A stretch of DNA of 64,000 nucleotides from Xanthomonas nasturtii (GTDB lineage Bacteria > Pseudomonadota > Gammaproteobacteria > Xanthomonadales > Xanthomonadaceae), in the NCBI RefSeq assembly GCF_001660815.1, contig NZ_LYMI01000010.1:1-64000 (forward strand). The letters run 5' to 3'. The position numbers were made by a program, and so were the translations under genes. The first letter of the stretch is position 1. Every line of letters begins with the position of its first letter. The notes below the pieces were generated by a model, which saw only the letters and a program-made list of their open reading frames with translations, was not told the DNA's origin and searched no databases. Below are positions 25,852-34,905 of this stretch, piece by piece.

Positions 25852-26304
25852 ATGAAGACCCAGACCCTGCGCATCGCCCTCTCCGCCGCCCTGTTTGCTG
25901 GCGCCAGCCTGGCCGGATATGCCCAGGCCGCCAGCCTGGACACCGTCCAGGTCCGCCCGGCCGCCGATCAGATCGCCCAGCAAACGCTGGAGCGCAGCGG
26001 CGACATCCGCACCCTGAGCGCCGTACAGGTACGCCCGTCGGCCGAGCAGCTGGCTGCACTGGCTGCCGAACAGGCTGGCCCGCGCATCGTCACCCTGGCT
26101 GCGGTGCAGGTGCGTCCTTCGGCCGAACAGCGCGCCGATCGGGTGGTGCGCAACTCCGCCGCCAGCACGCAGACCGCCACTGGCCAGGCCGCTACCGCGA
26201 TCGGTGCGCTGATGGGCCAGGTCATCGTCAACCTGCCGGCACCGCAGATGCAGCCCTCGCCGGTCGAGCTGGAAGCGCTGGTCAACGCCGCCATCAGCCT
26301 TTAA
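25852..26304 (+). CDS. Exported protein with three VQVRPxAxQ repeats, function unknown
   Basis: I do not recognise this 150-residue protein. It has a signal peptide (ALSAALFAGASLAGYAQAAS, cleavage probably after AQA). The mature part carries three copies of a motif spaced about 30 residues apart: TVQVRPAADQ (residues 31-40), AVQVRPSAEQ (60-69) and AVQVRPSAEQ (91-100). A Gly/Ala-rich stretch (GQAATAIGALMGQVIVNLPA) and a Pro-rich end follow. No cysteines are present in the mature region. A palindrome precedes the gene. The compact repeats suggest a periplasmic or surface protein that binds a repeated partner, but this is inference. Confidence 0.75.
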   Translation: MKTQTLRIALSAALFAGASLAGYAQAASLDTVQVRPAADQIAQQTLERSGDIRTLSAVQVRPSAEQLAALAAEQAGPRIVTLAAVQVRPSAEQRADRVVRNSAASTQTATGQAATAIGALMGQVIVNLPAPQMQPSPVELEALVNAAISL

Positions 26305-26330
26305 GCACGCGCGCAGCTACACTTGCGCGC

Positions 26331-26807
26331 ATGTCAGCCCCCGTCCTCGATGTCATCCTGTTTCAGCCCGAAATTCCGCCCAATACGGGCAATGTGATTC
26401 GCTTGTGCGCCAACACCGGCGCGCGTCTGCACCTGATCGAGCCGCTCGGCTTCGACCTCAGCGACAAGCAGCTCAAGCGCGCCGGCCTGGACTATCACGA
26501 ATACGCACCGCTACAGGTGCACGCCGACCTGCCAAGCGCACTGGCCGCGATCGCGCCCAAGCGCGTGTTTGCACTGAGCACCCGCAGCACGGTGCGCTAC
26601 GACACACCGCAATTCGCCGATGGCGACGCGTTCTTGTTCGGCCCGGAAACCCGCGGCCTGCCGGCCGAGGTGCTGGAATCGATCCCGCCGCAGCACCGGC
26701 TACGTTTGCCGATGCGCCCGGACAACCGCAGCCTCAATCTGTCCAACACGGTTGCCGTGATGGTGTTCGAAGCCTGGCGGCAGTGGAACTTCGCTGGCGG
26801 CCACTAG
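26331..26807 (+). CDS. trmL: tRNA (cytidine/uridine-34 2'-O)-methyltransferase TrmL
   Basis: A 158-residue SPOUT methyltransferase that methylates the wobble ribose of tRNA-Leu. Conserved motifs are FQPEIPPNTGNVIRLCANTG (motif 1), LFGPETRGLPAEVL (motif 2) and LPMRPDNRSLNLSNTVAVMV (motif 3, with the knot that binds AdoMet). The length and motif spacing are those of TrmL. The start is 27 bp after the stop of the repeat protein upstream. Confidence 0.94.
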   Translation: MSAPVLDVILFQPEIPPNTGNVIRLCANTGARLHLIEPLGFDLSDKQLKRAGLDYHEYAPLQVHADLPSALAAIAPKRVFALSTRSTVRYDTPQFADGDAFLFGPETRGLPAEVLESIPPQHRLRLPMRPDNRSLNLSNTVAVMVFEAWRQWNFAGGH

Positions 26808-26844
26808 CCACTGTCGAACGCAGCGACACGCAGCTGCGCGTCGA

Positions 26845-28062
26845 TCACCGCGCAGCCTGCACAGCGCCAGTGGCCTGCAACATGCCGCGACAGCCAGCCC
26901 ATAAGGCCACCGCCAGCAGCGCGATCGCACCTAACGTCAGAAACGCGATGCGGTAGCCGAAGGCATGCGCCAGCCAGCCGCCAAGCGCCGGGCTCAGCGC
27001 TGCACCGATGCCCTGCACCGTCATCACCGCGCCCTGGCCGACGTTCACGCGCCCGGTGCCTTGCAACAACCGCGCAACCAGCGCCGGCACCACCACGCTT
27101 TGCAGGCCGGCGCCGAGCCCATCGAGGATCTGTACCGGAAACACGCCCCAGCCATGGATCACCGATGCCGCCACCAGCGCGCGCAATGGCAAGGCCATGA
27201 AGGCCACCAGCAACACCCACCAATGCCCGTGCACGCGGATCCAGCGCATCGCCAGCAATGCGACCACCATCATGGTGGCCTGTGCCACCACGATGGTGGT
27301 GGCGGTCAGCGCACTCGGGTCGCCGGCATGCGCCGCCACAATCGCCATGCCGTACAGCGGCAGCATCGCCGCATTGCCCAGATGGAACAGCCCCAGCGTG
27401 GCCGCCAGCAACGCCAGTGGGCGGCAGGTCAGCAACACCCGCCAGCCACGCAGCGCATCGCCACCGTCGCGGGTTCCCAGACCACGCGCTGCGCGGTGGT
27501 CGATGGCCGCCGCCGGAATCGCCAGCACGGCCACCAGCGCCAGCACGCCGAAAACTGCGGTGAGCAGGAACACCGCCGCAAACCCGTAGCGCCACCCCAA
27601 CCAGCCGGCCAGCACCGCCGCCAGCATGTTGCCGGCATGGTTGGCAACCTGATTGCGCGCCAGTTGATGGTCGAAGCCGCGCGCGTGCACCAGCCCCAGG
27701 GTGATACCGGTCAATGCCGGGCCGATGCCGGCCGCTGCGAGTGCCGAGGCCACCTGCGCGGCAACCACCCCGGAAGAGGTGGGATGCAGCCAGATCAACG
27801 CGGTGGCAAGCAGGATCGCCAGGCAGCCGATCACCACCACGGCGCGCTTGCGCCGGGTGGCATCGACCAGCGCGCCGGCTGGCGTGGTGGCGAGCATGCC
27901 GGCAATGCCGCCCACACTCATCACCGTGCCGATCGCCGCCACCGACCAGCCCTTCGACTGCAGGAACACACTGAGGAACGGCCCCAGCCCGTCCTGCACA
28001 TCGGCCACGCTGAAGTGCAGTGCTTCCAGCGCGCGCGTACCGCGCGGCCTGGCCCTGGTCAT
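26845..28062 (-). CDS. Major facilitator superfamily transporter
   Basis: About 405 residues with some 12 hydrophobic segments, beginning with VQDGLGPFLSVFLQSKGWSV. The MFS loop 2-3 motif appears as GALVDATRRKRAVVVIGC. The pattern resembles drug-efflux or secondary carriers of the YfiS/NreB kind, and no substrate can be assigned. ATG at 28062 is chosen because the codons before it (from 28104) are polar and atypical. An ATG at 28068 is equally possible. The gene converges on trmL. Confidence 0.8.
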   Translation of the reverse strand: MTRARPRGTRALEALHFSVADVQDGLGPFLSVFLQSKGWSVAAIGTVMSVGGIAGMLATTPAGALVDATRRKRAVVVIGCLAILLATALIWLHPTSSGVVAAQVASALAAAGIGPALTGITLGLVHARGFDHQLARNQVANHAGNMLAAVLAGWLGWRYGFAAVFLLTAVFGVLALVAVLAIPAAAIDHRAARGLGTRDGGDALRGWRVLLTCRPLALLAATLGLFHLGNAAMLPLYGMAIVAAHAGDPSALTATTIVVAQATMMVVALLAMRWIRVHGHWWVLLVAFMALPLRALVAASVIHGWGVFPVQILDGLGAGLQSVVVPALVARLLQGTGRVNVGQGAVMTVQGIGAALSPALGGWLAHAFGYRIAFLTLGAIALLAVALWAGCRGMLQATGAVQAAR

Positions 28063-28172
28063 CGGCATGGCAGTGCTCGGCCATGCGATGCAACGCCGGC
28101 ACACAGGCCGGCGTGCGTGACAGACCGGAGGGCAACCATCTCAACCGCACGCGGTGGCTGCATGTCCGGCTC

Positions 28173-28796
28173 CTAATACTTGGGCTTGGGCTTGGGTTTG
28201 TGTGCGGAGCCGTGCGGCGGATGCGCGATCTGCTTCAGCGTCGCCGCCTTGCTGCCCAAGGCGTGGGCATGGATCAGCACGCCGTGCGGGGTGGCCTTGG
28301 TATCGCCTTCGGCTACCAGTGGCTTGCCGACCACCAGCTGTTTGGCGAAATCGGCACCGGCATGCGGCGCAAACCGCACCGTCACCGCATCGTCCAGCAG
28401 TACCCCGTGCACCTGCCCGTGCGGGCCGTGCAGCAACCGGGTGATGGTGCCGCTGTGCTGGGCCACTTCCGGCTTGGGCGGTTTGCCCGGCGGCTTGGGC
28501 TTGGGCTTGGGTTTGGCATGCGGCCCATGCGGGCCTTCATCGAGGATGCGCTTGCCGCCTTCCGGGTCGATCGCCAGGGCCACCAGCATGTCCACATCGC
28601 GCGGCTTGAGGCCGCGCAGGGTGAGCGTGCTGCCGGGCTTGAGCGCCTTCAGCAGCGCAGCCGACAGATGCGGCGGCGTGTGCACTTCGGTGCCATCGGT
28701 AAGCAGCAGGCCATCGATATCGGCCTTGGGATTGAGCAGGAAACGCGCCAGGGTGCCGCGGGTGGCGGGGAGGAAATCAGGGTCGACCCAATGCAT
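28173..28796 (-). CDS. Duplicated-domain protein A, function unknown
   Basis: I do not recognise this 207-residue protein. It has two copies of a ~60-residue domain. The first (about 14-75) contains ARFLLNPKADIDGLLLTDGT and then PPHLSAAL. The second (about 115-180) contains GTITRLLHGPHGQVHGVLLD and RFAPHAGADF. A Pro/Lys linker (KPKPKPKPPGKPPKPE) joins them, and the C-terminus is KPKPKPKY. The same domain occurs twice in the neighbouring protein at 28945-29724. There is no signal peptide, unlike the neighbour. The strand-rich G-x-I/V-x-R-F/L pattern would suit a small beta-barrel. It lies 148 bp downstream of its paralogue and is probably co-transcribed with it. Confidence 0.75.
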   Translation of the reverse strand: MHWVDPDFLPATRGTLARFLLNPKADIDGLLLTDGTEVHTPPHLSAALLKALKPGSTLTLRGLKPRDVDMLVALAIDPEGGKRILDEGPHGPHAKPKPKPKPPGKPPKPEVAQHSGTITRLLHGPHGQVHGVLLDDAVTVRFAPHAGADFAKQLVVGKPLVAEGDTKATPHGVLIHAHALGSKAATLKQIAHPPHGSAHKPKPKPKY

Positions 28797-28944
28797 GGTG
28801 TTACTCCAACAAGGTAAGGACCGGCCAATGCCGGCAATCCGCGCCCGGCACCACGCATGCGGCGCGGTGAGGGCACGTAGACAACTTCGGTGTCAGCGCC
28901 ACCGACGCGCAGGCGACGGTGGCTGGATCAACGCAGTGCGCGGA

Positions 28945-29724
28945 TCAGCGCGGCGGCGGCGCAGCCGGTGGCACCGGCGGTGCCGGCGGTGCGGGTGGCA
29001 GCGGGCCATCCGGACGCGGCGGGTTGAACAACGCCCGTTGCGAGGCGCGGTCGCGGCCCACCTGGGTGGCTTCGATCGCGCGCCCTGCGGTGGTGGCGAC
29101 ACCGAAGCCGCGCACGCTCAATGGCGCGCCGGTGCGCAACAGGTCGCCAAGTTGCAATGCCAGATGCGGCGGCATGCGCACCACGGTGCCATCGCTCAAC
29201 AGCGCACCATTGGTTTCGCCACCCGGCCCATACACCAGCCGCTCGATGCGGCCCTCCGCCTGCAAGGGCGTCAACGCGGCAGGCGCCGGCGGTGCGGGCG
29301 GCAGGGCAGCGCTGGGCGGACGGTCTACCACCTCGCGCCCGCCGCGGGTGGAACGGATGCTGCTGGCACGCAGCACCGGCAGGCTGCCCAGGCGATAGCC
29401 CTGCACGGCCACCGCATCGCCACGGCGCACGGCGGCCTGCAGCTCGCTGGACAGATGCGGCGCAAACGCCACCTGGGTGCCGTCGCGCAGCCACAGGCCA
29501 TCGACCTCGCCATTGGGATTGAGCATGAAACGCTCGACGGTACCGTTTACCTGCACCGGCGTGGCGGCCACGGGCGCTGGCGGTGCGGGTGGCATTGGCG
29601 GCGGTGGCGGGGCGCCGACCGGCGGAGGCGGTGCAATCGCTGCGGCGGGTGCTGCAGGCACCTGCGCGGCGGCCGTTGCCACGCTGCAGGCCAATGCAAA
29701 AGCAAGTGCGGTCTGACGCATCAT
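28945..29724 (-). CDS. Duplicated-domain protein B, exported, function unknown
   Basis: I do not recognise this 259-residue protein. A signal peptide (LAFALACSVATAAAQ) leads into a long Pro/Ala linker (residues 22-55), then two copies of the domain found in protein A. Copy 1 has GTVERFMLNPNGEVDGLWLR and FAPHLSSEL, and copy 2 has GRIERLVYGPGGETNGALLS and MPPHLALQL. The C-terminus is again Pro rich. The conserved core is G-x-[IV]-x-R-[FL]-x3-P-x-G-[EQ]-x2-G-x-L-L-x-D-G-T-x-V-x2-P-P-H-L. ATG 29724 has GGAG nine bases upstream. A sigma-54 promoter lies about 47 bp before the start, directly after a sigma-54 activator operon. Confidence 0.78.
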   Translation of the reverse strand: MMRQTALAFALACSVATAAAQVPAAPAAAIAPPPPVGAPPPPPMPPAPPAPVAATPVQVNGTVERFMLNPNGEVDGLWLRDGTQVAFAPHLSSELQAAVRRGDAVAVQGYRLGSLPVLRASSIRSTRGGREVVDRPPSAALPPAPPAPAALTPLQAEGRIERLVYGPGGETNGALLSDGTVVRMPPHLALQLGDLLRTGAPLSVRGFGVATTAGRAIEATQVGRDRASQRALFNPPRPDGPLPPAPPAPPVPPAAPPPR

Positions 29725-29770
29725 CAGGTGTTCTCCAGAGCGGCAGGAGCGCCGCTTGCGGTAACTACAA

Positions 29771-29786
29771 AGCAGTAACTGTGCCA
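29771..29786 (-). promoter_or_regulatory. Sigma-54 (-24/-12) promoter for protein B
   Basis: Read on the minus strand the sequence is TGGCAC-AGTTA-CTGCT. The consensus is TGGCAC-N5-TTGCW, so only one base differs and the spacing is exact. Transcription would start near 29760, leaving a leader of about 36 bases before ATG 29724. The gene for an NtrC-type activator ends 237 bp upstream. Confidence 0.65.
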
Positions 29787-29840
29787 ACGTCGAAATCCTT
29801 TGGTTTCAAGGGGTTTGTGTTGCTGGAACGGCACATAGGC

Positions 29841-29855
29841 GTCTGCATTCCAGAC
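29841..29855. promoter_or_regulatory. Inverted repeat upstream of sigma-54 promoter, candidate enhancer site
   Basis: GTCTG-CATTC-CAGAC is a perfect 5-5-5 inverted repeat centred about 62 bp upstream of the -24 element. A weaker dyad, TGTC-N9-GACA, is at 29860-29876. Both are at usual distances for binding of a sigma-54 activator dimer. Confidence 0.4.
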
Positions 29856-30022
29856 AGGTTGTCCGCTTTGAAGACACATGTGGGCCGCACTGCCCATCCG
29901 TGTCGTGATCTGGACGCATTGCGCAGCGCCACGACGCCGCATCTGGATGACCTCACTCCTCAGCGGCCAGGCAGCAGGGATGACCAAGCGCGACGCCACG
30001 CGCCGCATGCAGCGCCCGGCCG

Positions 30023-31366
30023 TTACTGCAACCCATGCTCATCGAGCTTGCGATACAGCAACTGCCGGTGAATGCCGAGCCTGCGCGCCGCTTCGGCGCG
30101 ATTGCCGCCGCTGTGCGCCAGCGCGGCCTGGATCATCTGTTTCTCCAGGCGCGCCACGGCCTCGGGCAGGCTGACATCGCTGGGCACTGGTGCGAAGTGC
30201 TGGGTGGCCGTCTCGCCGAGTGCTTCGTCCAGATCCTCGGCCTCGATCCGGTGGCCGCGCACCAGCAGCTGGCTGCGTTGCATGACGTTGCGCAACTCGC
30301 GCACGTTGCCTGGCCACGGATGCGCCAACAGGCGTGCCTGCGCCGCCGGCGACAGTGCACGCGCGCTGCCATGGCCACCACGCAAAAAGTAGTGCGCCAG
30401 CAGCACGATGTCCTGCCCGCGCTCGCGCAGCGGCGGCAGCTCGATCGGCACCACATTCAAGCGGTAGCGCAGATCGCTGCGGAATTGCCCGGCCGCCACC
30501 CACGCTGCCAGATCGCGATGGGTGGCGGCCAGCACGCGCACATCCACCTTCTGCGCGCCGCGCCCACCGAGCGGTGTCACTTCGCCTTCCTGTAGAAAGC
30601 GCAGCAGCTTTGCCTGCATCGGCAGCGGCATGTCGCCGATTTCGTCCAGAAACAAGGTGCCGCCGTCGGCTTCGCGAATCAGGCCGATGCGGTCGCTGGT
30701 CGCACCGGAAAAGGCGCCCTTGCGATGGCCGAACAATTCGCTTTCCATCAACTCCAGCGGAATCGCCGCGCAGTTCACCGCGACAAAAGCGGCCTGCGCG
30801 CGCGCACTGGCACGATGCAGCGCACGTGCGGCCAGCTCCTTGCCGGTACCGGTTTCGCCGGTGATCAGCACCGGCAACTCCGCGCCGGCTGCCAGCCCGA
30901 TACGCTTATGCACCATGCGCATTGCCGGGCTATGGCCAACCAGCGCATCGTCGTCTTCGGGCGCTGGCATCTCGTCGTCATCGGCAGGCGGTGCATCTGC
31001 GCGGCTCGCCAACGCACGCTCCACCACATCGACGATATCGGCACGCCCCACCGGCTTGACCAGGTGATCGAAGGCCCCCAGCGTCATCGCTTCGATGGTG
31101 TTGCCGCTGGACGCATACGCGGTCAGCATCACCAACGACACCTGGCGCGCGAGCGCATTGTCCAGGCGTGCGCGCAGCACCTCGATGCCATCCATGCCGG
31201 GCATGCGGAAATCCACGAACGCCAGCTCCAGCCCGCCCTCGTTCAAGCGCGCCACACCATCGGGCCCGTTATCGACCGCAATCACGGTGTGCCCGAGCGA
31301 GCGCAAGGTCGCCTGCAAGGTCGCCAGAAACGCTGCGTCGTCATCGATGATCAGGATGCGCGCCAT
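30023..31366 (-). CDS. Sigma-54-dependent response regulator (NtrC family)
   Basis: A 447-residue regulator. The receiver domain (1-120) has phospho-acceptor Asp52 (AFVDFRMPGMDG) and Lys104 in HLVKPVG. The AAA+ domain has Walker A GETGTGKE at 170-177, a sigma-54 contact loop written GAFSGAT instead of the usual GAFTGA, and Walker B GGTLFLDEIGD. The Fis-type HTH is at the C-terminus (NRAEAARRLGIHRQLLYRKL). Ser for Thr in the contact loop occurs in some working activators. The gene overlaps the kinase gene by 16 bp, so they form one operon, and a sigma-54 promoter lies just downstream. Confidence 0.93.
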   Translation of the reverse strand: MARILIIDDDAAFLATLQATLRSLGHTVIAVDNGPDGVARLNEGGLELAFVDFRMPGMDGIEVLRARLDNALARQVSLVMLTAYASSGNTIEAMTLGAFDHLVKPVGRADIVDVVERALASRADAPPADDDEMPAPEDDDALVGHSPAMRMVHKRIGLAAGAELPVLITGETGTGKELAARALHRASARAQAAFVAVNCAAIPLELMESELFGHRKGAFSGATSDRIGLIREADGGTLFLDEIGDMPLPMQAKLLRFLQEGEVTPLGGRGAQKVDVRVLAATHRDLAAWVAAGQFRSDLRYRLNVVPIELPPLRERGQDIVLLAHYFLRGGHGSARALSPAAQARLLAHPWPGNVRELRNVMQRSQLLVRGHRIEAEDLDEALGETATQHFAPVPSDVSLPEAVARLEKQMIQAALAHSGGNRAEAARRLGIHRQLLYRKLDEHGLQ

Positions 31367-32778
31367 GGCAGCTCCAGAATGAAATGGGTCACGCCATCGG
31401 CATGCGTGTAGTGCACCTGGCCGCCGTGCGCGCGCGCGATCTCGCGCACCAGCGCCAGGCCAAGCCCATTGCCGTCGCTGCGCCCGCTGACGAACGGCTC
31501 GAACAGCTGCGCGGCGATCGGCGCGGCAATCGCCTCGCCGCGATTGGACACCTGCAAGCGCAACGAGTGTTCGCTGGCGGTGGCCTCCAACCGCACGCGT
31601 GTACCTGCGGCCGCGTGCTGCAGCGCGTTGCGCAGCAGGTTATGCACGGCGCGCTCAAGCTGTTGCGGGTCCAAGGTCCACTGCAGCGGCGTGTCCGGCA
31701 CCTTCAACTGCGGCGCTGGCAGGCCCGGCTCCAGCACGCGCGCCAACCAGTCCTGCACCAGCACCGTCTCCAGCTGCAGCCGGATCGGCTGCACCATGCC
31801 GAGCAGGCTTTCGACCACCCCATCCAGCCGGCGAATCTGCCCCAGCATCAACTCGCCATGCGCAGCATCGTCCGGCGTGGCATCGCGGCGCGCGATCTCG
31901 TTTTCCACCGCCAGCCGCATGGTGGCGATGGGGTTTCGGATTTCATGCGCGACCGTGGCCGTCATGCGCCCGAGTGCAGCAAGCCGCTCGTGCCGCGACA
32001 GCTCCTCTGCGAGCCTGCGTGTTTGTGCAAGCGCCTGCGCATTGCGCTGCGCATAGTCGGTGACCGCGGCGCCCAGGCGGTCAAGCTCCGGCGCACCGGT
32101 CACCGGGATCTGCGGCGTTTCGGTATCGGCGGCCAGCGCCTGCTGGATGCGCTGCAAGCGCTGGCTCCAACGCCGCACCACCACACCCAACGCAATCGCA
32201 GACACCACCACCATCGCAAAGATCAGCAGCATGCCGATGGCCAATGGCCGCCACGCATCCGAAGTGCTGGCCGGCACCCGCGACATGGTCCATGCAGCAG
32301 TTCCCGCGGCCAGCGGGCAGGCGCTGATCAACACCACTTCGCGGCTGCCATCGCGACGGAACTGCACCGGCGTGTTGCCCACTGCACTTTGCCGCGCGGT
32401 CCCCACGATGCTGGTCCACTCGGCCGCAGGGATATCGGTCTTGTGGTCGCTGCCGTCGTAGGTGGGATAGGCGTAGGCAATGAAACCCTTGTCGACATTC
32501 CACACGCCGCCTTCCACTCCGGGCGCATCGGTTAACACGAGTTGCACCACCACTGCCGCCAACCCTGCACCGTTGTCGCCACTGCGCGCCGCTTCGCTTG
32601 CGCCGGCATAGCGCTGCACGATGCGCGTGCACTGGTCGGTCAGCTGCTGGCGCGCCTGTTCCAGCCGCACGCCCTCGGTCTGCCGGTACAGGCCATACAA
32701 CATCGTGGTCACGCCCACGCAAGCGGCCACGATCACCACCCAGATCAGCAGCAGTTGTCGCAGCAACGAACGTGGCAT
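31351..32778 (-). CDS. Sensor histidine kinase of the NtrC-type pair
   Basis: A 475-residue membrane kinase. Transmembrane segments are at about 6-30 and 178-202, enclosing a ~150-residue periplasmic sensor domain. A HAMP-like linker follows. The dimerisation box is AALGRMTATVAHEIRNPIAT with phospho-acceptor His278. The ATP domain has the N box HNLLRNALQHA and G2 box SGRSDGNGLGLAL. The G1 region reads VSNRGEAIAAP, without the usual Asp, which deserves checking. The sensor domain is not one I can name, so the signal is unknown. Confidence 0.9.
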   Translation of the reverse strand: MPRSLLRQLLLIWVVIVAACVGVTTMLYGLYRQTEGVRLEQARQQLTDQCTRIVQRYAGASEAARSGDNGAGLAAVVVQLVLTDAPGVEGGVWNVDKGFIAYAYPTYDGSDHKTDIPAAEWTSIVGTARQSAVGNTPVQFRRDGSREVVLISACPLAAGTAAWTMSRVPASTSDAWRPLAIGMLLIFAMVVVSAIALGVVVRRWSQRLQRIQQALAADTETPQIPVTGAPELDRLGAAVTDYAQRNAQALAQTRRLAEELSRHERLAALGRMTATVAHEIRNPIATMRLAVENEIARRDATPDDAAHGELMLGQIRRLDGVVESLLGMVQPIRLQLETVLVQDWLARVLEPGLPAPQLKVPDTPLQWTLDPQQLERAVHNLLRNALQHAAAGTRVRLEATASEHSLRLQVSNRGEAIAAPIAAQLFEPFVSGRSDGNGLGLALVREIARAHGGQVHYTHADGVTHFILELPWRAS

Positions 32779-32823
32779 GACAGGCGATCCGAAGAAGGTC
32801 GGCCGATGATAGAGCTCGCCGCG

Positions 32824-34551
32824 TCAGCGCAGGTTGGTCTTGACCAGTTCGATCACCTCATCGCCGCGCCCGCTCATCACCGCCTTGAGCAAATACAGGC
32901 CCATGCCCTTGGCCTGTTCGAGCTTGATCGCCGGCGGCACCGCCAGTTCCTGCGTGGCGATGCGCACATCCACCAACGCCGGGCCGGAATGCGCAAAGGC
33001 TTGCCGCAATGCACGTTCCAGCTGCGATGACTCATCCACGCGAATGCCCAAGATGCCCATCGCATTGCTCATCGCGGCAAAGTCCGGGTTGCGCAATTCA
33101 GTGCCGGTATCCAGGTAGCCGGCGGCCTTCATCTCCATCGCCACGAATCCCAGCGACGCATTGTTGAACACCACGATCTTCACCGGCAGGTTCAACTGCG
33201 CCAGCGAAATGAAATCGCCCATCAGCATCGCGAACCCGCCATCGCCGGAGAGCGAGATCACCTGGCGCCCTGGAAACGCCGCCTGTGCACCCAGCGCCTG
33301 CGGCATCGCGTTGGCCATCGAGCCGTGATTGAACGACCCCAGCAAGCGACGCTTGCCGTTCATGCGCAGGTAGCGTGCAGCCCACACCGTCGGCGTGCCG
33401 ACATCGCAGGTGAACACCGCATCCTGGTCGGCAATCTGGCTGATCAGCCGGGTGACGAACTGCGGATGCAACGGCTCGCCCGGGTCTGCCGGCACCGCCA
33501 GGTCATCCAGTCCTTCGCGCGCCTTGCGATAGTGCGCAAGCGATTTTTCGAGGAACCCACGTTCTTCGCGGCGCTGCAACTGCGGCAGCAACGCGGCGAT
33601 GGTTTCGCCCACATCCGCCGCAATGCCCAGCTGCAATGGCGTGCGCCGCCCAAGCGCGCTCGGGTCGCGGTCCACCTGCACGATGGTCGCGTCCTTCGGA
33701 TAGAACTGCCGGTACGGGAAATCCGTGCCCAGCATGATCAAGGTGTCGCAATTGAGCATCGCGTGATAGCCGGAACTGAAACCGATCAATCCGGTCATGC
33801 CGACGTCGAACGGGTTTTCCCACTCCACGTGTTCCTTGCCGCGCAACGCATGCACGATGGGCGCACCCAGCGTATCGGCCAGGGCCACCACCGCGTCATG
33901 GGCGCCGGCGCAACCACTGCCGCATAACAAAGTCACCGCCTTGCTTTGCTGCAACAACTCGGCCAACTGCTGTACATCCGCGGCGGCAGGCAGCACGCGC
34001 GGCTGGCGCAGCGGCGGCCAGGCGGTAGACACCTGCTTGCCCATCTCCAGCAACGCGATATCACCCGGGATCACCACCACCGCCACACCTTGCTGCAGGA
34101 TCGCCGAGCGCATGGCCCGATGCAGCACTTCCGGCAACTGCGCCGGGTTGGTCACCAACTCCACGAAATGGCTGCACTCGCGGAACAGTTCCTGCGGATG
34201 GGTCTCCTGGAAATAATTCAGGCCGATCTCCGAGGACGGAATGTGCGCGGCGATCGCAAGTACGGGCTGTCGGCTGCGATGACAATCGAACAGCCCGTTG
34301 ATCAGATGCAGATTGCCCGGCCCACAACTGCCTGCACATACCGCCAGCTGACCGGTCACCGCTGCCTCGGCACCCGCCGCGAACGCAGCTACTTCCTCGT
34401 GACGCACATGCATCCACTCAATGGTTTGCATCTCGCGCAAGGCGTCGGTCAAGCCATTGAGGCTGTCGCCGGTCACACCCCAGATCCGCTCCACCCCTGC
34501 GCTCTGCAGCGTCTCGGCCAGAAACCGCGCCACTGTCTTTTTCTTCGCCAC
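32824..34551 (-). CDS. poxB: Pyruvate dehydrogenase (ubiquinone) PoxB-like
   Basis: A 575-residue thiamine-diphosphate enzyme of the pyruvate oxidase family. It would decarboxylate pyruvate to acetate and pass electrons via FAD to ubiquinone at the inner membrane. The N-terminal Pyr domain has the catalytic Glu in [17 protein letters not shown]. The thiamine pocket is [20 protein letters not shown] followed by the GDGG motif [15 protein letters not shown] and NNASLGFV. The C-terminal ~25 residues ([18 protein letters not shown]) match the membrane-binding tail of PoxB. The 354 bp upstream to 34905 hold no other gene. Confidence 0.9.
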   Translation of the reverse strand: MAKKKTVARFLAETLQSAGVERIWGVTGDSLNGLTDALREMQTIEWMHVRHEEVAAFAAGAEAAVTGQLAVCAGSCGPGNLHLINGLFDCHRSRQPVLAIAAHIPSSEIGLNYFQETHPQELFRECSHFVELVTNPAQLPEVLHRAMRSAILQQGVAVVVIPGDIALLEMGKQVSTAWPPLRQPRVLPAAADVQQLAELLQQSKAVTLLCGSGCAGAHDAVVALADTLGAPIVHALRGKEHVEWENPFDVGMTGLIGFSSGYHAMLNCDTLIMLGTDFPYRQFYPKDATIVQVDRDPSALGRRTPLQLGIAADVGETIAALLPQLQRREERGFLEKSLAHYRKAREGLDDLAVPADPGEPLHPQFVTRLISQIADQDAVFTCDVGTPTVWAARYLRMNGKRRLLGSFNHGSMANAMPQALGAQAAFPGRQVISLSGDGGFAMLMGDFISLAQLNLPVKIVVFNNASLGFVAMEMKAAGYLDTGTELRNPDFAAMSNAMGILGIRVDESSQLERALRQAFAHSGPALVDVRIATQELAVPPAIKLEQAKGMGLYLLKAVMSGRGDEVIELVKTNLR

Positions 34552-34905
34552 GATGCAGCTCCACAGGTCTGTTCAACAGGAGCGCAATGCTCCCAGCGGT
34601 CGTGTCAGTACAATGTGCTTGCGCCAGCTGTGAGGGCGAAAAAGCTGTAAATGCTGCTCTTTTTTTGTCTTTCTGCACGTGCCTCGCACCATTGCTGGGC
34701 AATCGCTAGGCCGTCACGCTTTGCACGTGCGCTATGCGCTCGTCTCTGCGCCACACAAAAGCGCAGCTGAATCTGGCGCGATGATTCATCAACCGGTCAG
34801 TCCAGAATTCATGTCGCGTTCCATCGAATAACGGAGAATTTACATCTCGGCAGCGAACGGCATCCGCCTCAGCGCCGGCCCAAACCATAAGTACAGGTAT
34901 CGATC

